Counted from the first letter of the stretch, positions 36,734 through 45,133 are shown. The stretch is 64,000 nucleotides of DNA from Burkholderia sp. Ac-20365 (GCF_017104715.1 NZ_JAAGPI010000044.1:1-64000), one strand, 5' to 3'. Numbers and translations are program-made. The notes: a model not told the origin generated them from the letters alone.

Positions 36734-38497
36734 TCAGGCTGCTTCGGCGAACTGCTTCTCGCTGCTCAACACGAGCAGATGGCCACGGATCCGTGCGACT
36801 ACTTCAGCCCAATTGCCGCCGAAGCGTCGGCGGAAGAGCCGCGCCGACGGATACCACGGGCTGTCTTCGCGCCGGTAGTGCCAGCGCCAGTCGCCGAAAT
36901 CGGGCAGCATCACCCATGTCGGCTTGCCCATCGCGCCCGCGACATGCGACACCGACGTATCGACGGTCAGCACGAGATCCAGTTTCGCGATAACGCTTGC
37001 CGTTTCCTCCATGCTGCGGATGCCCGCGCCAAGATCATGGAAGTTGGACAGGCGTTGCGCGTACTGCGCGGCTTCGTCGGCACCCGCACCCTTTTGCAAG
37101 CTGAAGAACTCGACGCCTTTCAGCTTGAACAGCTCATCCAGCACCGACAGTGACGGCAGCGAACGTGCGTGGTCGTTTTCGTGCGTCGGCGCGCCTTTGA
37201 AGACGACGCCCACCTTCAGCGCATCACGCGGCGCGGCCAGCAACGCGGCAGGCGGCTCGACCGACGGCGCGCGCAAAAACGGCACGGCCGGCGGCAATGC
37301 TTCGAGTTCCAGCGGCATGTAAGCGGGAATCGTGTGCGGGAACACCCAGTAATCGTGCGCAGGCAATTGCGCGGCATTCTTCACATCGATCACTGCATCG
37401 GCTTCCTGCGACTCCTCAAACAACCGCACCAGCGGCGACTGGCACATCACCGTCACGCGCACGGCGCCACACTGTTCGCGCAGCGTCCGCGCAAAGCGCA
37501 GAAAGAAAATCTCGTCGCCGAGGCCGAACTCGCTCCAGATCACAATCGATTTGCCAGCCAGCGATTCGCCCTTCCACTCCGGGAACGTCGTCGGCGGCTG
37601 AGCCGTCGTGCGACGTTGCCAGCCGAAGATCGACATCGTTGCTTCGCGCCATTGAAAGCCTTCCTGCAGCTTGCCTCGCGAGATCGCATGCAACGAGCGA
37701 TACAGACGCGGCAGATGTTCATCAGGCAGGCGGCTCACGCACTGCGCCCATACGCTATCGATCTCTTCTTCTCGCTCCCAGCGCAGCCATTCCATCATCG
37801 TGCGATGGTAGACATGGAACAGATACGGATAGGTACGAATAGCACGCTGGCCTGCCTCGATGCTGACCTCCGGGCTGCTCGCGCTCTTCAGTGCTTCGAG
37901 CATCTTTGCGGCTGTCGGCACTGCACGCTTGCGCAACACGATTTCGATTGCACACTCGGCGAGACCATGTGCTGTCTGATCCACGTCGTTGCGCGCTTCG
38001 TCGTAGTGATCGCGCACGAGGCTCACGCGCTCGACGGACGCGACATGCGCCAAGGTTTGCACCAGTTCGAGCACGTTGACCGATTGCGGCAACTGCTTGC
38101 GCGGCTTGCTGATCGTGAAGCTCGCCTTGTGCCGCCCGTTGAAGCGGCTCGGCCACGCGCCCTTCCCGTACAGATCTTCGTCCGGCACCGTGACGACCGC
38201 GTGGCCGCCCGGCTTCAGCAACTCCAGCCACTTCGCCAGCGCCTTGCCCGGATTGGCGACGTCGGCGAGAAGGTGACTGGCGTGCACGAAGTCGAATGAC
38301 TCTTCCTGCATGCCCTTCATGTGCACTACGTCGCCTTCGCTCCACGACTTGACGTTGCGCACGCGCGGAAAGAGATGCGCATGCGCGCTCAGCGGATCAT
38401 TACCTGCGCCGATGTCCAGCCCCTCACCGACAAAGTAACACTGGACGAAGGCGGGATCGCGCGAGCGGCGCAGTGCCGATTTGCTCGTTTCGTTCAT
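36734..38497 (-). CDS. Methyltransferase / GT9-like glycosyltransferase fusion
   Basis: A 587-residue two-domain protein. Residues 1 to about 190 are a class I SAM-dependent methyltransferase (GLDIGAGNDP binding loop; FDFVHASHLLADV; LKPGGHAVVTVPD). A helical linker follows (about 200-290). From about 300 the protein resembles the glycosyltransferase-9-like domain found in TPR glycosyltransferases (IWSEFGLGDEIFFLRFARTL; VLTVDTSVSHVAGAMGKPTW; DWRWHYRREDSPWYPSARLF). It starts 7 bp after the TPS-HMW1C fusion gene and is surely co-transcribed, which suggests that both act on the same glycosylated surface protein. The acceptor is unknown. Confidence 0.82.
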   Translation of the reverse strand: MNETSKSALRRSRDPAFVQCYFVGEGLDIGAGNDPLSAHAHLFPRVRNVKSWSEGDVVHMKGMQEESFDFVHASHLLADVANPGKALAKWLELLKPGGHAVVTVPDEDLYGKGAWPSRFNGRHKASFTISKPRKQLPQSVNVLELVQTLAHVASVERVSLVRDHYDEARNDVDQTAHGLAECAIEIVLRKRAVPTAAKMLEALKSASSPEVSIEAGQRAIRTYPYLFHVYHRTMMEWLRWEREEEIDSVWAQCVSRLPDEHLPRLYRSLHAISRGKLQEGFQWREATMSIFGWQRRTTAQPPTTFPEWKGESLAGKSIVIWSEFGLGDEIFFLRFARTLREQCGAVRVTVMCQSPLVRLFEESQEADAVIDVKNAAQLPAHDYWVFPHTIPAYMPLELEALPPAVPFLRAPSVEPPAALLAAPRDALKVGVVFKGAPTHENDHARSLPSLSVLDELFKLKGVEFFSLQKGAGADEAAQYAQRLSNFHDLGAGIRSMEETASVIAKLDLVLTVDTSVSHVAGAMGKPTWVMLPDFGDWRWHYRREDSPWYPSARLFRRRFGGNWAEVVARIRGHLLVLSSEKQFAEAA

Positions 38498-38504
38498 GAC
38501 CGTC

Positions 38505-40382
38505 TCACGCCGCCGCCGACGCTGCCGCGCCAGCCTGTTCTTGCCAAAGCGCCTGGATTCGCTCGCCCAGAATTTCTGGACGACCCTTGAAAATCAGCTT
38601 CTCGATGGCCTGCGGACCAGCCAGCTCTGCGGCCAGCGCGTTGCGCTCTTCCGGATTTTCGATCAGACGCAGCGCGGCCGCCTTGTACTCGTCGTTGGTC
38701 TTCGCCACCATCCACTCGGGGAAGCCGAGTCGCTTGAACATGCCTTCGTCGATATGCTCGTGCACTTCGCGCCCTGTCTTGCACACGCCCACGAGGCCGG
38801 CCCACACCGTATCGACGATACCGTTGGTGTTGCCGAACGGGAACGGGTTCAGGAACAGGTCACAGCCCGCGATCACCTTCATGTAGCTGCCGTAGTTCTG
38901 ATGCTTGTGAACGACGGCCTTGTCACCCATCAGACGACGAACCAGGTTACGCACTTGCGGGAAGATCAAGCCGTTGGCCTGGCCCATCAGGAAGTGGAAC
39001 TCGACAGGCACCTTCGACTCATTGGCGATCTGCGCACATGTATTCAGGAAACCGGGGTTCTGCTTGATCGTCGTGCCAGCCACAGCGATCTTCACGACAC
39101 CGTTCGACGGTTGCTTCTCGGGCAGTTGCAATTCGAGCAGCGCAGCAGGCGCGCGGTACGGCATGCCGTCCGAAGGCAGCTTCAGCAGCTTCTCGCTGAA
39201 GCACGCTTCATCGCCGACGTAATCTTCTTCGACGACCACGTAATCCATTGCGTGGCCATGTGTCGTCGCCGGATGGCCGAGCGCCATCATCTGCAGCGGC
39301 GCGACGCGCAGGCATGCCAGCACCATCGTGATCGGGAACATACCGACGCTCGGCATGTACATCATTTGCGCATTGCGTGCTTCGCTCGTCTGACGCACAT
39401 GACGCGCCGTTTCCCACAGGTTCGCGCCTTCAAGCGGAATGAACTCGTGGAAGACTTCCTTGCCTACATCATCGACGCGGCCGTTGTAGCCCATTCCGAT
39501 CAGGTGGAACTTGTCGCGCATCGCGACCATCGTCTGCGAGTGCGTGCGGTAGATCGAGTGGTTCTTCGAGAACCATTCGAGCACGACCAGAAGCACAGGC
39601 TTTTCGCCCTTCGCAGGTTGCGCAGCGGAGCGCTGCACATCGTGGATGCCGAGGCTCGCCAGCTTGCGGCGGATCAACGTGTTGATCGGCTTCTTGATGT
39701 CATGCTTGCCCGGCAGGTCCGCGTAGCTGCAATGCATGTACATGTCGTGCAGCACGCCCATCGGCAGTGCGTCGATTTCTTCGATCTCGGCAAGCCGCTC
39801 AGGCAGCCAGCGCAGCAGCATCTCGCGTTTCTGGTGCGCAGAAGGCGTGCCGAGAAAGCGCGAAGACATGATCGTCGTCGCCATGCCTGCCAGCAGCGAA
39901 CCGACGTTGACCACTGCGCCCTTGCCGAACAGCACGCCGTTGGCGTTCTGGATCAGCACCTGACCGTTGGCCAGCAGCGTGCCCTGGATGTTCGACGGCA
40001 CGCCCGTCACCACGCGGTTCAGTGCCTGCGCCTGTGCGTTGGGCTGGTTGAACTGCACCGTGTTGCCCTGACCGACGTTGAACGTGTCCCAGTTGATGAC
40101 CGCGCGCTGGCTGCCCTGGTTGATGTTCATCGTGTTCGCGTTTTGCGAGATCGCGGCCTGGCCGGCGACCACCTGGCCGTTGGTCGGCAGTGCCTGCGCG
40201 TGTGCGAGGAACGGTTCCAGCGCGAGAAAAGCGAGGGCCGTTGCCGTCAGTCTCGACACGAATCGCGCATCCTGCCCTGTCTTGGCGGAAGAACTCTTGC
40301 GCTGACTGGACCTGTTTTCTGCGACAGCGACCGACATGCACAGTCGTTTGCTGAACTTGAGACGGAATCGTTTTTTGTTCAT
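38505..40382 (-). CDS. Chimera: TpsA secretion domain fused to HMW1C-like N-glycosyltransferase
   Basis: A 625-residue in-frame chimera. Residues 1-62 are an extended signal peptide of the ESPR type (MNKKRFRLKFSKRLCMSVAV, cleavage near HAQA). Residues 65-166 are the start of a filamentous-haemagglutinin TPS domain (AISQNANTMNINQGSQRAVI; NANGVLFGKGAVVNVGSLLA). From about 172 to the end it is the C-terminal three quarters of an HMW1C-type cytoplasmic N-glucosyltransferase: RFLGTP, HDMYMHCSY, SIYRTHS (His281), MALGHPATTHG, GTTIKQNPGFL (Lys440), NPFPFGNTNG and CKTGREVHEHIDEG. The join matches about residue 175 of Actinobacillus HMW1C, so the first part of its helical domain is missing. No TpsB or adhesin is nearby. 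Deletion fusion or new architecture; see findings. Confidence 0.85.
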   Translation of the reverse strand: MNKKRFRLKFSKRLCMSVAVAENRSSQRKSSSAKTGQDARFVSRLTATALAFLALEPFLAHAQALPTNGQVVAGQAAISQNANTMNINQGSQRAVINWDTFNVGQGNTVQFNQPNAQAQALNRVVTGVPSNIQGTLLANGQVLIQNANGVLFGKGAVVNVGSLLAGMATTIMSSRFLGTPSAHQKREMLLRWLPERLAEIEEIDALPMGVLHDMYMHCSYADLPGKHDIKKPINTLIRRKLASLGIHDVQRSAAQPAKGEKPVLLVVLEWFSKNHSIYRTHSQTMVAMRDKFHLIGMGYNGRVDDVGKEVFHEFIPLEGANLWETARHVRQTSEARNAQMMYMPSVGMFPITMVLACLRVAPLQMMALGHPATTHGHAMDYVVVEEDYVGDEACFSEKLLKLPSDGMPYRAPAALLELQLPEKQPSNGVVKIAVAGTTIKQNPGFLNTCAQIANESKVPVEFHFLMGQANGLIFPQVRNLVRRLMGDKAVVHKHQNYGSYMKVIAGCDLFLNPFPFGNTNGIVDTVWAGLVGVCKTGREVHEHIDEGMFKRLGFPEWMVAKTNDEYKAAALRLIENPEERNALAAELAGPQAIEKLIFKGRPEILGERIQALWQEQAGAAASAAA

Positions 40383-40625
40383 GTATGTGGATTGACGGAG
40401 AGGTGAGCGATAAGACCGATCATGTTTCGATCGATCTTTTCATCTGGATACCTAATCGATGTGATCAGGCAAACCAACCCGCAATCCTAGAACCTGGTGA
40501 ACGCGCCAGTTGTAGTAACGCTCTGAATGCTTGTCATACTTTTCCGAAATTCGGCGCAGGTTCCGCCTGGCTTCACGGAAGCGCGAATTCAGACGCGAAA
40601 TTTCCGTCGACAGCCGATGAAACTT
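40383..40625 (-). promoter_or_regulatory. Upstream region of the chimeric gene
   Basis: About 240 bp between the LacI gene end and the chimera start, which must contain the promoter that formerly served the adhesin or now serves the chimera. A GATC-rich stretch (40420-40436, GATCATGTTTCGATCGATC) is visible. No confident -35/-10 pair was identified. Confidence 0.35.
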
Positions 40626-41675
40626 CTATCGACACCCGCCGAAGCGTTCATCGATCTCACGTGGAATATTCTCCGGCGTGACAACGACGACCGACGACGA
40701 CGCACTCACCGCCGACGCCGGCAACAGCTTGTGAAAGCTCATCACATGCTGGCACGCGCTGCGCATGTCCTGCCGCAGATCGTGATGCAGAACGGCAGTG
40801 ATCGCGCGCCCATGCAGCAATTGCACGTTCTCGCGGTCCAGATCGTGCCCGATGAAACACTTCGGATGCTGATTCAGTGCCTTGAGCGCGCGCAGGATCG
40901 CGGCATTGCCACCGCCCATCGAATAGACCGCGGCGATCTTCTGTCCATCGCCGGCAGCCTGGCGCACGCGCTCTTCCGTTTCCGCATCGAGCCCCTGCCC
41001 GCCGCTTGCATCGATCAGGTTCAGATGCGCGTAGCGTTCGCGCAGCGTCGCGCGAAAACTGGCCTCGCGTTCCTCTTCGCCGCGGAAGCGCTCGTTGCTC
41101 ATCGTCACGAGCACGTTGCCCGCGCGCTTGCCGAGCGAATGCCCGATCAGATACGCCGCCGTCGCGCCACCGACGCGATTGTCCAGCCCCGCATACGCAA
41201 TGCGCTCCGAGGCCGGGATATCGGTGAACATCGTCACGACGGGAATTTCGCGCTGCATCAACCCGGCGATGGCCTGCGCGATCTCGGGCACATCCCGCGC
41301 TTTCAGGAAAACACCGTGGCTGCCGCGCCGCGCAATCGCGCGCAATGCGTCGACGACTTCCGCCGTCGTCATCGTCTCCTGCATCAGAAAGCGCGGCCGG
41401 AAGATCGCGGGATGCAGGCCCGGCACGGTGGCTTCGAGCGCGTCGCGGATTTCATCGGCGAAACGGCGCGGCGCTTCGACCACCACGTCGACGACGAGCT
41501 TGCGGCCGCTCGTCGCCAGAGTCAGCTGCTGCTTTTCCAGTTCCTTGATGGCCTGCTGCACGCGCCGCCGCGTGTGCTCGCGCACGTGCGCGCGGCCGTT
41601 CAGCACGCGGTCGACCGTCGCCGTGCCGAGACCCGCCTGGAGCGCGATCTCCTTGATCAGAAAAGGATGAGCCAT
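40626..41675 (-). CDS. LacI-family transcriptional regulator
   Basis: A 349-residue LacI/PurR-type regulator. The helix-turn-helix and hinge are at residues 6-50 (IKEIALQAGLGTATVDRVLN; GRAHVREHTRRRVQQAI). The remainder is a periplasmic-binding-protein-like sugar-sensing domain (VVTMFTDIPASERIAYAGLD). The ATG at 41675 begins MAHPFLIKEIA; upstream extension is not conserved. It is divergent from the phytanoyl-CoA-dioxygenase-like gene across 99 bp that hold an inverted repeat, and it probably controls that gene and the following dehydrogenase in response to a sugar or polyol. Confidence 0.92.
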   Translation of the reverse strand: MAHPFLIKEIALQAGLGTATVDRVLNGRAHVREHTRRRVQQAIKELEKQQLTLATSGRKLVVDVVVEAPRRFADEIRDALEATVPGLHPAIFRPRFLMQETMTTAEVVDALRAIARRGSHGVFLKARDVPEIAQAIAGLMQREIPVVTMFTDIPASERIAYAGLDNRVGGATAAYLIGHSLGKRAGNVLVTMSNERFRGEEEREASFRATLRERYAHLNLIDASGGQGLDAETEERVRQAAGDGQKIAAVYSMGGGNAAILRALKALNQHPKCFIGHDLDRENVQLLHGRAITAVLHHDLRQDMRSACQHVMSFHKLLPASAVSASSSVVVVTPENIPREIDERFGGCR

Positions 41676-41706
41676 CGGGAACACCGCCCGTTTTTGATGT
41701 GTTTTT

Positions 41707-41762
41707 GATGTTTCGATGGTAACGCAGCGCCGAAATTTAGGGATAAGCTGGCTCGAAACATC
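41707..41762. promoter_or_regulatory. Inverted half-sites between divergent LacI and PhyH genes
   Basis: GATGTTTCGA (41707-41716) and its exact inverse TCGAAACATC (41753-41762) are separated by 36 bp. A direct repeat TTTTTGATGT occurs at 41691-41700 and 41702-41711. The arrangement suits a dimer or tetramer of the LacI protein binding both sites. The binding itself is inferred. Confidence 0.5.
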
Positions 41763-41774
41763 ACAGGAGACGAC

Positions 41775-42971
41775 ATGCACGCCATCTCTCAGCAACCGGC
41801 ATCGCGCGAGCAGACATGGTTTCGCGAAGCGGACTGTTCGGTCGATGAATTCGCCACGCTGATCGAAACCGCGCGCGAGATGAGTCAACGGCCGCGTTTT
41901 GCCGCCGACTTGAAGCATGCCGTCCCCGTGTACGACTGCGATGCGCTGCGGCCTGTCCTCGCCGACGCCGCTCGCCGTCCGGAACTACTCTCCGAATGGG
42001 CCAACGTGCTGCTCGACGGCGCGGGCGTGTTCGTGCTGCAACGCGCGTACGAAGACACGACCGCCATCGACGATGCGACGGCTATCTTCGAATCGATAAT
42101 CCGCAACGAGCGCAAGGCGGGCGGCGGCGCCGACCACTTCGCAAAGGCGGGCGCGAACGACCGGATCTGGAACGCGCAGGAAAAGCTGTGCCTCGAGGCG
42201 CCGGAAGTGTTCGTGCGCTACTTCGCGAATCCCGTTCTGGTGGCGGCTGCCGAAGCGTGGCTCGGTCCCGCGTATCAGATGACGTCGCAGGTGAACGTCG
42301 TGCGGCCGGGCGGCGAAGCGCAACAGGCGCATCGTGACTTTCATCTGGGCTTTCTCACCGTCGACGAGGCGCAGCGTTTTCCCGCCCACGTTCACACGAT
42401 GTCGGCGCTGCTGACGCTGCAAGGCGCGGTCGCGCATACCGACATGCCCGTCGAAAGCGGTCCGACCAAGCTGCTGCCGTTCTCGCAGCGCTATCCGCAG
42501 GGTTACGTCGCGTGGCGCCGCGCGGATTTCCGCGCGTATTTCGAAGCGAACTACGCGCAGTTGGCGCTGCAGAAAGGCGATGCGCTGTTCTTCAGTCCCG
42601 CGCTCTTTCATGCGGCCGGCACGAACCGCACGCTCGACGTGCAACGGATGGCGAATCTGCTGCAAGTGTCGTCGGCGTATGGGCGCGCGATGGAATCGCT
42701 GGATCGGACGCGAATGTGCAATGCCGTGTTCCCCGTGCTGCGGGCCATGCGCGCGCACCAGCAACTCGACACGACGCAAACATCGGCCGTGATCGCGTCA
42801 TGCGCGGAAGGCTACGCATTCCCGACCAATCTCGACCGCAATCCGCCCGTCGGCGGACTCGCGCCCGCGAGCCAGCAGCAGATTCTCTCAAAAGCGCTCG
42901 ATGAAAACTGGACCGGCGAGCAACTCGCCGACGCGCTGCGCGACCTCGAATTCCGCAACGCGACGCACTAG
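41775..42971 (+). CDS. Phytanoyl-CoA dioxygenase family protein
   Basis: A 398-residue Fe(II)/2-oxoglutarate-dependent oxygenase of the PhyH family. The metal-binding HxD is His186-Arg-Asp188 (QQAHRDFH) and the distal histidine is His279 (ALFHAAGTNRT). The arginine in NRT is the likely 2-oxoglutarate ligand. It probably hydroxylates a small metabolite rather than phytanoyl-CoA. A 29-bp gap to the Gfo/Idh/MocA gene indicates one operon, controlled by the divergent LacI protein. Substrate unknown. Confidence 0.86.
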   Translation: MHAISQQPASREQTWFREADCSVDEFATLIETAREMSQRPRFAADLKHAVPVYDCDALRPVLADAARRPELLSEWANVLLDGAGVFVLQRAYEDTTAIDDATAIFESIIRNERKAGGGADHFAKAGANDRIWNAQEKLCLEAPEVFVRYFANPVLVAAAEAWLGPAYQMTSQVNVVRPGGEAQQAHRDFHLGFLTVDEAQRFPAHVHTMSALLTLQGAVAHTDMPVESGPTKLLPFSQRYPQGYVAWRRADFRAYFEANYAQLALQKGDALFFSPALFHAAGTNRTLDVQRMANLLQVSSAYGRAMESLDRTRMCNAVFPVLRAMRAHQQLDTTQTSAVIASCAEGYAFPTNLDRNPPVGGLAPASQQQILSKALDENWTGEQLADALRDLEFRNATH

Positions 42972-43000
42972 CTCGCACATTCGATAACGACGGAGACGAT

Positions 43001-44155
43001 ATGGTGACAGGCACGATAGGCCGGCGCATCCGGCTGGGTTTGATCGGTGGCGGGCCGGGTTCGATCATCGGCGAGACGCATCGGATTGCGGCGCGGCTCG
43101 ACGGTCAGTACGACATTGTCGCGGCAGCGCTGTCGTCGAACGCTGAGCGCGCGCGGCAGGCGGCGCTCGACCTCGGTATCGGCGAGGACCGCGCGTATGC
43201 ATCGTGGCAACAGATGCTCGACGCCGAAGCGGCACGCGCTGACCGCATCGACGCCGTCGCGGTGATGACGCCCAACGACTCGCATCACCCGATCTGCATG
43301 CTGGCGCTCGACCGCGGCTTTCACGTGATCTGCGACAAGCCGCTTGCCAACGATCTGACGCAGGCGCGAGAGATCGCTCAACGCGTGCGCACAACCAACG
43401 CCGAATTCTGCGTGACCTACTGCTACACCGGTTTCCCGATGGTGCGTCAGGCGCGCGACATGATTCGCGCGGGTGAACTCGGCGAGATTCGTCAGGTGCA
43501 TCTGCAATACGTGCAGAGCTATCTGGCCGGCCCTGATCTGCCGGCCGGCTGGCGGACGGAAGGCGGACGCGCGGGCGGGTCGCTCGTGCTGATGGACATC
43601 GGCACGCATGCGTTTCATCTTGGCGCGTATGTGACCGGGATGGATGTCACGCGGTTATGTGCGGACGTCGGCTCTGCGATTCCCGGCCGCACCGTCGACG
43701 ACTACGTGTCCGCGCTGCTGCGCTACGAGAACGGCGCGCGCGGCTCGCTGTGGGTGACCAATGCCGCGGCGGGCTCCGAACACGGCCTGAGCTTCCGCAT
43801 TCACGGCGACAAGGGCGGACTCGAATGGCATCAGGAGGAACCGAACCGGCTGATTCACCGGCGGCAGGACGCGTTCGAAGAGATCATCACGCGCCGCCTC
43901 GGGCCGTCGACGAGCGAAGGCGCACAGCGTTCGACGCGCATCGCGATCGGGCATCCCGAGGGTTATCTGGAAGCGTTCGCGAATCTCTATACGGAGTTTG
44001 CGCAGCGCGTCGCGGCACGGATCGGTGGAAAACCCGGAGAAGATCGGCCGACACTCTTTCCCGGCGTCAGCGATGGTGTGAAAGGACTGGCGTTCGTGGC
44101 CGCGTCGATGAAAAGCATGGCGACGGGCGGCTGGCAGGACATCGAACGCGCGTAA
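43001..44155 (+). CDS. Gfo/Idh/MocA-family oxidoreductase
   Basis: A 384-residue NAD(P)-dependent dehydrogenase of the sugar/inositol type. The Rossmann loop is GLIGGGPGSIIGETHRIAA and the catalytic lysine is in VICDKPLAND. The C-terminal substrate domain includes GGSLVLMDIGTHAFHLGAYV. The start follows GGAGACGAT. Together with the oxygenase and LacI regulator it suggests catabolism of an unusual sugar or cyclitol. Full length. Confidence 0.9.
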   Translation: MVTGTIGRRIRLGLIGGGPGSIIGETHRIAARLDGQYDIVAAALSSNAERARQAALDLGIGEDRAYASWQQMLDAEAARADRIDAVAVMTPNDSHHPICMLALDRGFHVICDKPLANDLTQAREIAQRVRTTNAEFCVTYCYTGFPMVRQARDMIRAGELGEIRQVHLQYVQSYLAGPDLPAGWRTEGGRAGGSLVLMDIGTHAFHLGAYVTGMDVTRLCADVGSAIPGRTVDDYVSALLRYENGARGSLWVTNAAAGSEHGLSFRIHGDKGGLEWHQEEPNRLIHRRQDAFEEIITRRLGPSTSEGAQRSTRIAIGHPEGYLEAFANLYTEFAQRVAARIGGKPGEDRPTLFPGVSDGVKGLAFVAASMKSMATGGWQDIERA

Positions 44156-44181
44156 GAAGCGCTCGCAAGCGCTCGCTGGAC

Positions 44182-44216
44182 GAAAAAAAAGCCCTGTTCC
44201 GCGGGGGAACAGGGCT
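44182..44216 (-). terminator. Terminator reading on the minus strand
   Basis: AGCCCTGTTCC (44190-44200) pairs with GGAACAGGGCT (44206-44216). The A-run on the plus strand (44183-44190) gives a U-run only on minus-strand RNA. It therefore implies a minus-strand transcript from 44324 or beyond, although it may also act as a 3' hairpin for the dehydrogenase transcript. Confidence 0.7.
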
Positions 44217-44323
44217 CGGTGGATGAGTCATATCGAACAGGCGCGTGGATGCTTGCCGACTGCTGCTCATCACGAGAAGCTGTTATTGGTGAACTTCATT
44301 TTTTGCTTCGATTGGCCCCGCGC

Positions 44324-44476
44324 CTACTCCTTGCTGCTAACCCCAACTGCATTCGATGAACCGGTAAGTAGACTGCCTGCTGCTACTGCTAGTGCAACTG
44401 CGAAAACGGCTGCTACTGCGAGAGCTACTGCTACTGCGAAATCCAGCGGCAACTTCAACTGCGTCTTCAACTTCAA
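44324..44476 (-). CDS. Candidate 50-residue single-helix membrane peptide
   Basis: A reading frame from TTG at 44476 to TAG at 44324 gives 50 residues: a basic start (KLKTQLKLPLDF), a helix of about 20 Ala/Val/Leu residues (FAVAVALAVAAVFAVALAVA) and a polar tail (GSLLTGSSNAVGVSSKE). This is the layout of a small inner-membrane protein. A minus-strand terminator lies about 110 bp downstream. Against it: there is no ATG and no clear ribosome-binding site, and the helix could be a by-product of the GCAGTA repeat. Confidence 0.35.
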   Translation of the reverse strand: MKLKTQLKLPLDFAVAVALAVAAVFAVALAVAAGSLLTGSSNAVGVSSKE

Positions 44477-44640
44477 ACCGCCACTTCAAACTGCTGATTC
44501 CAGTGCTACGCGTACTCCATTTGCTACGCCTACATCCGATGCTGCGCGTACTGCTACTGCATTGACTGCCACTGCGATGCTTCCGTTACTGCGACCTCAA
44601 CTTCAACGTCAACTGCTGGCAACCTGCGGTCTTGCGCAAC
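44324..44640 (-). repeat. Degenerate GCAGT-rich low-complexity region
   Basis: On the minus strand the pentamer GCAGT occurs 15 times in about 315 bp, often as GCAGTA or GCAGTT and sometimes in tandem triplet phase (GCAGTAGCAGTA). Translated in one frame it gives Ala-Val runs. Composition is unlike the flanks. It may be an expanded coding repeat, now broken by a stop at 44486-44488. Confidence 0.6.
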
Positions 44641-44809
44641 GCGGAGGGGAACCGCGCTGATGGCCTGTTGAATCGTTGCGCCATGGAAAGAAGTATAGAA
44701 GCGGCCGCGCGGATTCAATCGAAGGAAGCGAGGGCGAATAGCGGCCCAGTTCGAGGGTTTGTCGATGCGCACATCGGTGTGTCTGCGAGCAACATGGTCC
44801 GCGTCGAAG

Positions 44810-45133
44810 TCAGCTGGCGTAGCGGCGGCCGTTCAGCGCGTGTGCGCGATAGTGAATACCGAATAGCACGTCGGGGTCCGCGCGATCTTCGACGGGCGTT
44901 TCGCTCAGTTCGCGGAAGGTCGCAACGAGGCTTTGCCACGACGCGGACCAGCGCGTCTCTCTCAAACGGCTGCCCGTGCTGTCGGTGATACGCAGGACGC
45001 CGGTGTCGGGGAAAAAGGTCAGCGTGACCGCGATTCCATCGATAACGCAAGTCGCAGTACACGGTTTTGTTGCCAGCACGATCGCCTCCGGTGTGATGTG
45101 TAGTGGGTCCGCTTCGTGGAGCGGGCGCGTCAT
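44810..45133 (-). CDS. Protein of unknown function, 107 residues
   Basis: A soluble 107-residue protein (MTRPLHEADPLHITPEAIVL). It has a beta-rich middle (TCVIDGIAVTLTFFPDTGVL) and a helical end (WQSLVATFRELSETP, then ADPDVLFGIHY). No family recognised. Its codon use looks like real coding sequence, and no competing frame is better. No good ribosome-binding site is seen before the ATG at 45133. It lies alone in an accessory stretch. Confidence 0.5.
   Translation of the reverse strand: MTRPLHEADPLHITPEAIVLATKPCTATCVIDGIAVTLTFFPDTGVLRITDSTGSRLRETRWSASWQSLVATFRELSETPVEDRADPDVLFGIHYRAHALNGRRYAS

Noticed and set aside
38481..40406. 641-residue plus-strand frame opposite the chimeric gene
   Set aside because: Antisense shadow; the minus frame carries the TPS and HMW1C motifs.
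44223..44660. 145-residue plus-strand frame through the GCAGT repeat
   Set aside because: Ala/Thr low-complexity translation of the repeat, with no ribosome-binding site; the only membrane-protein-like frame is on the minus strand.
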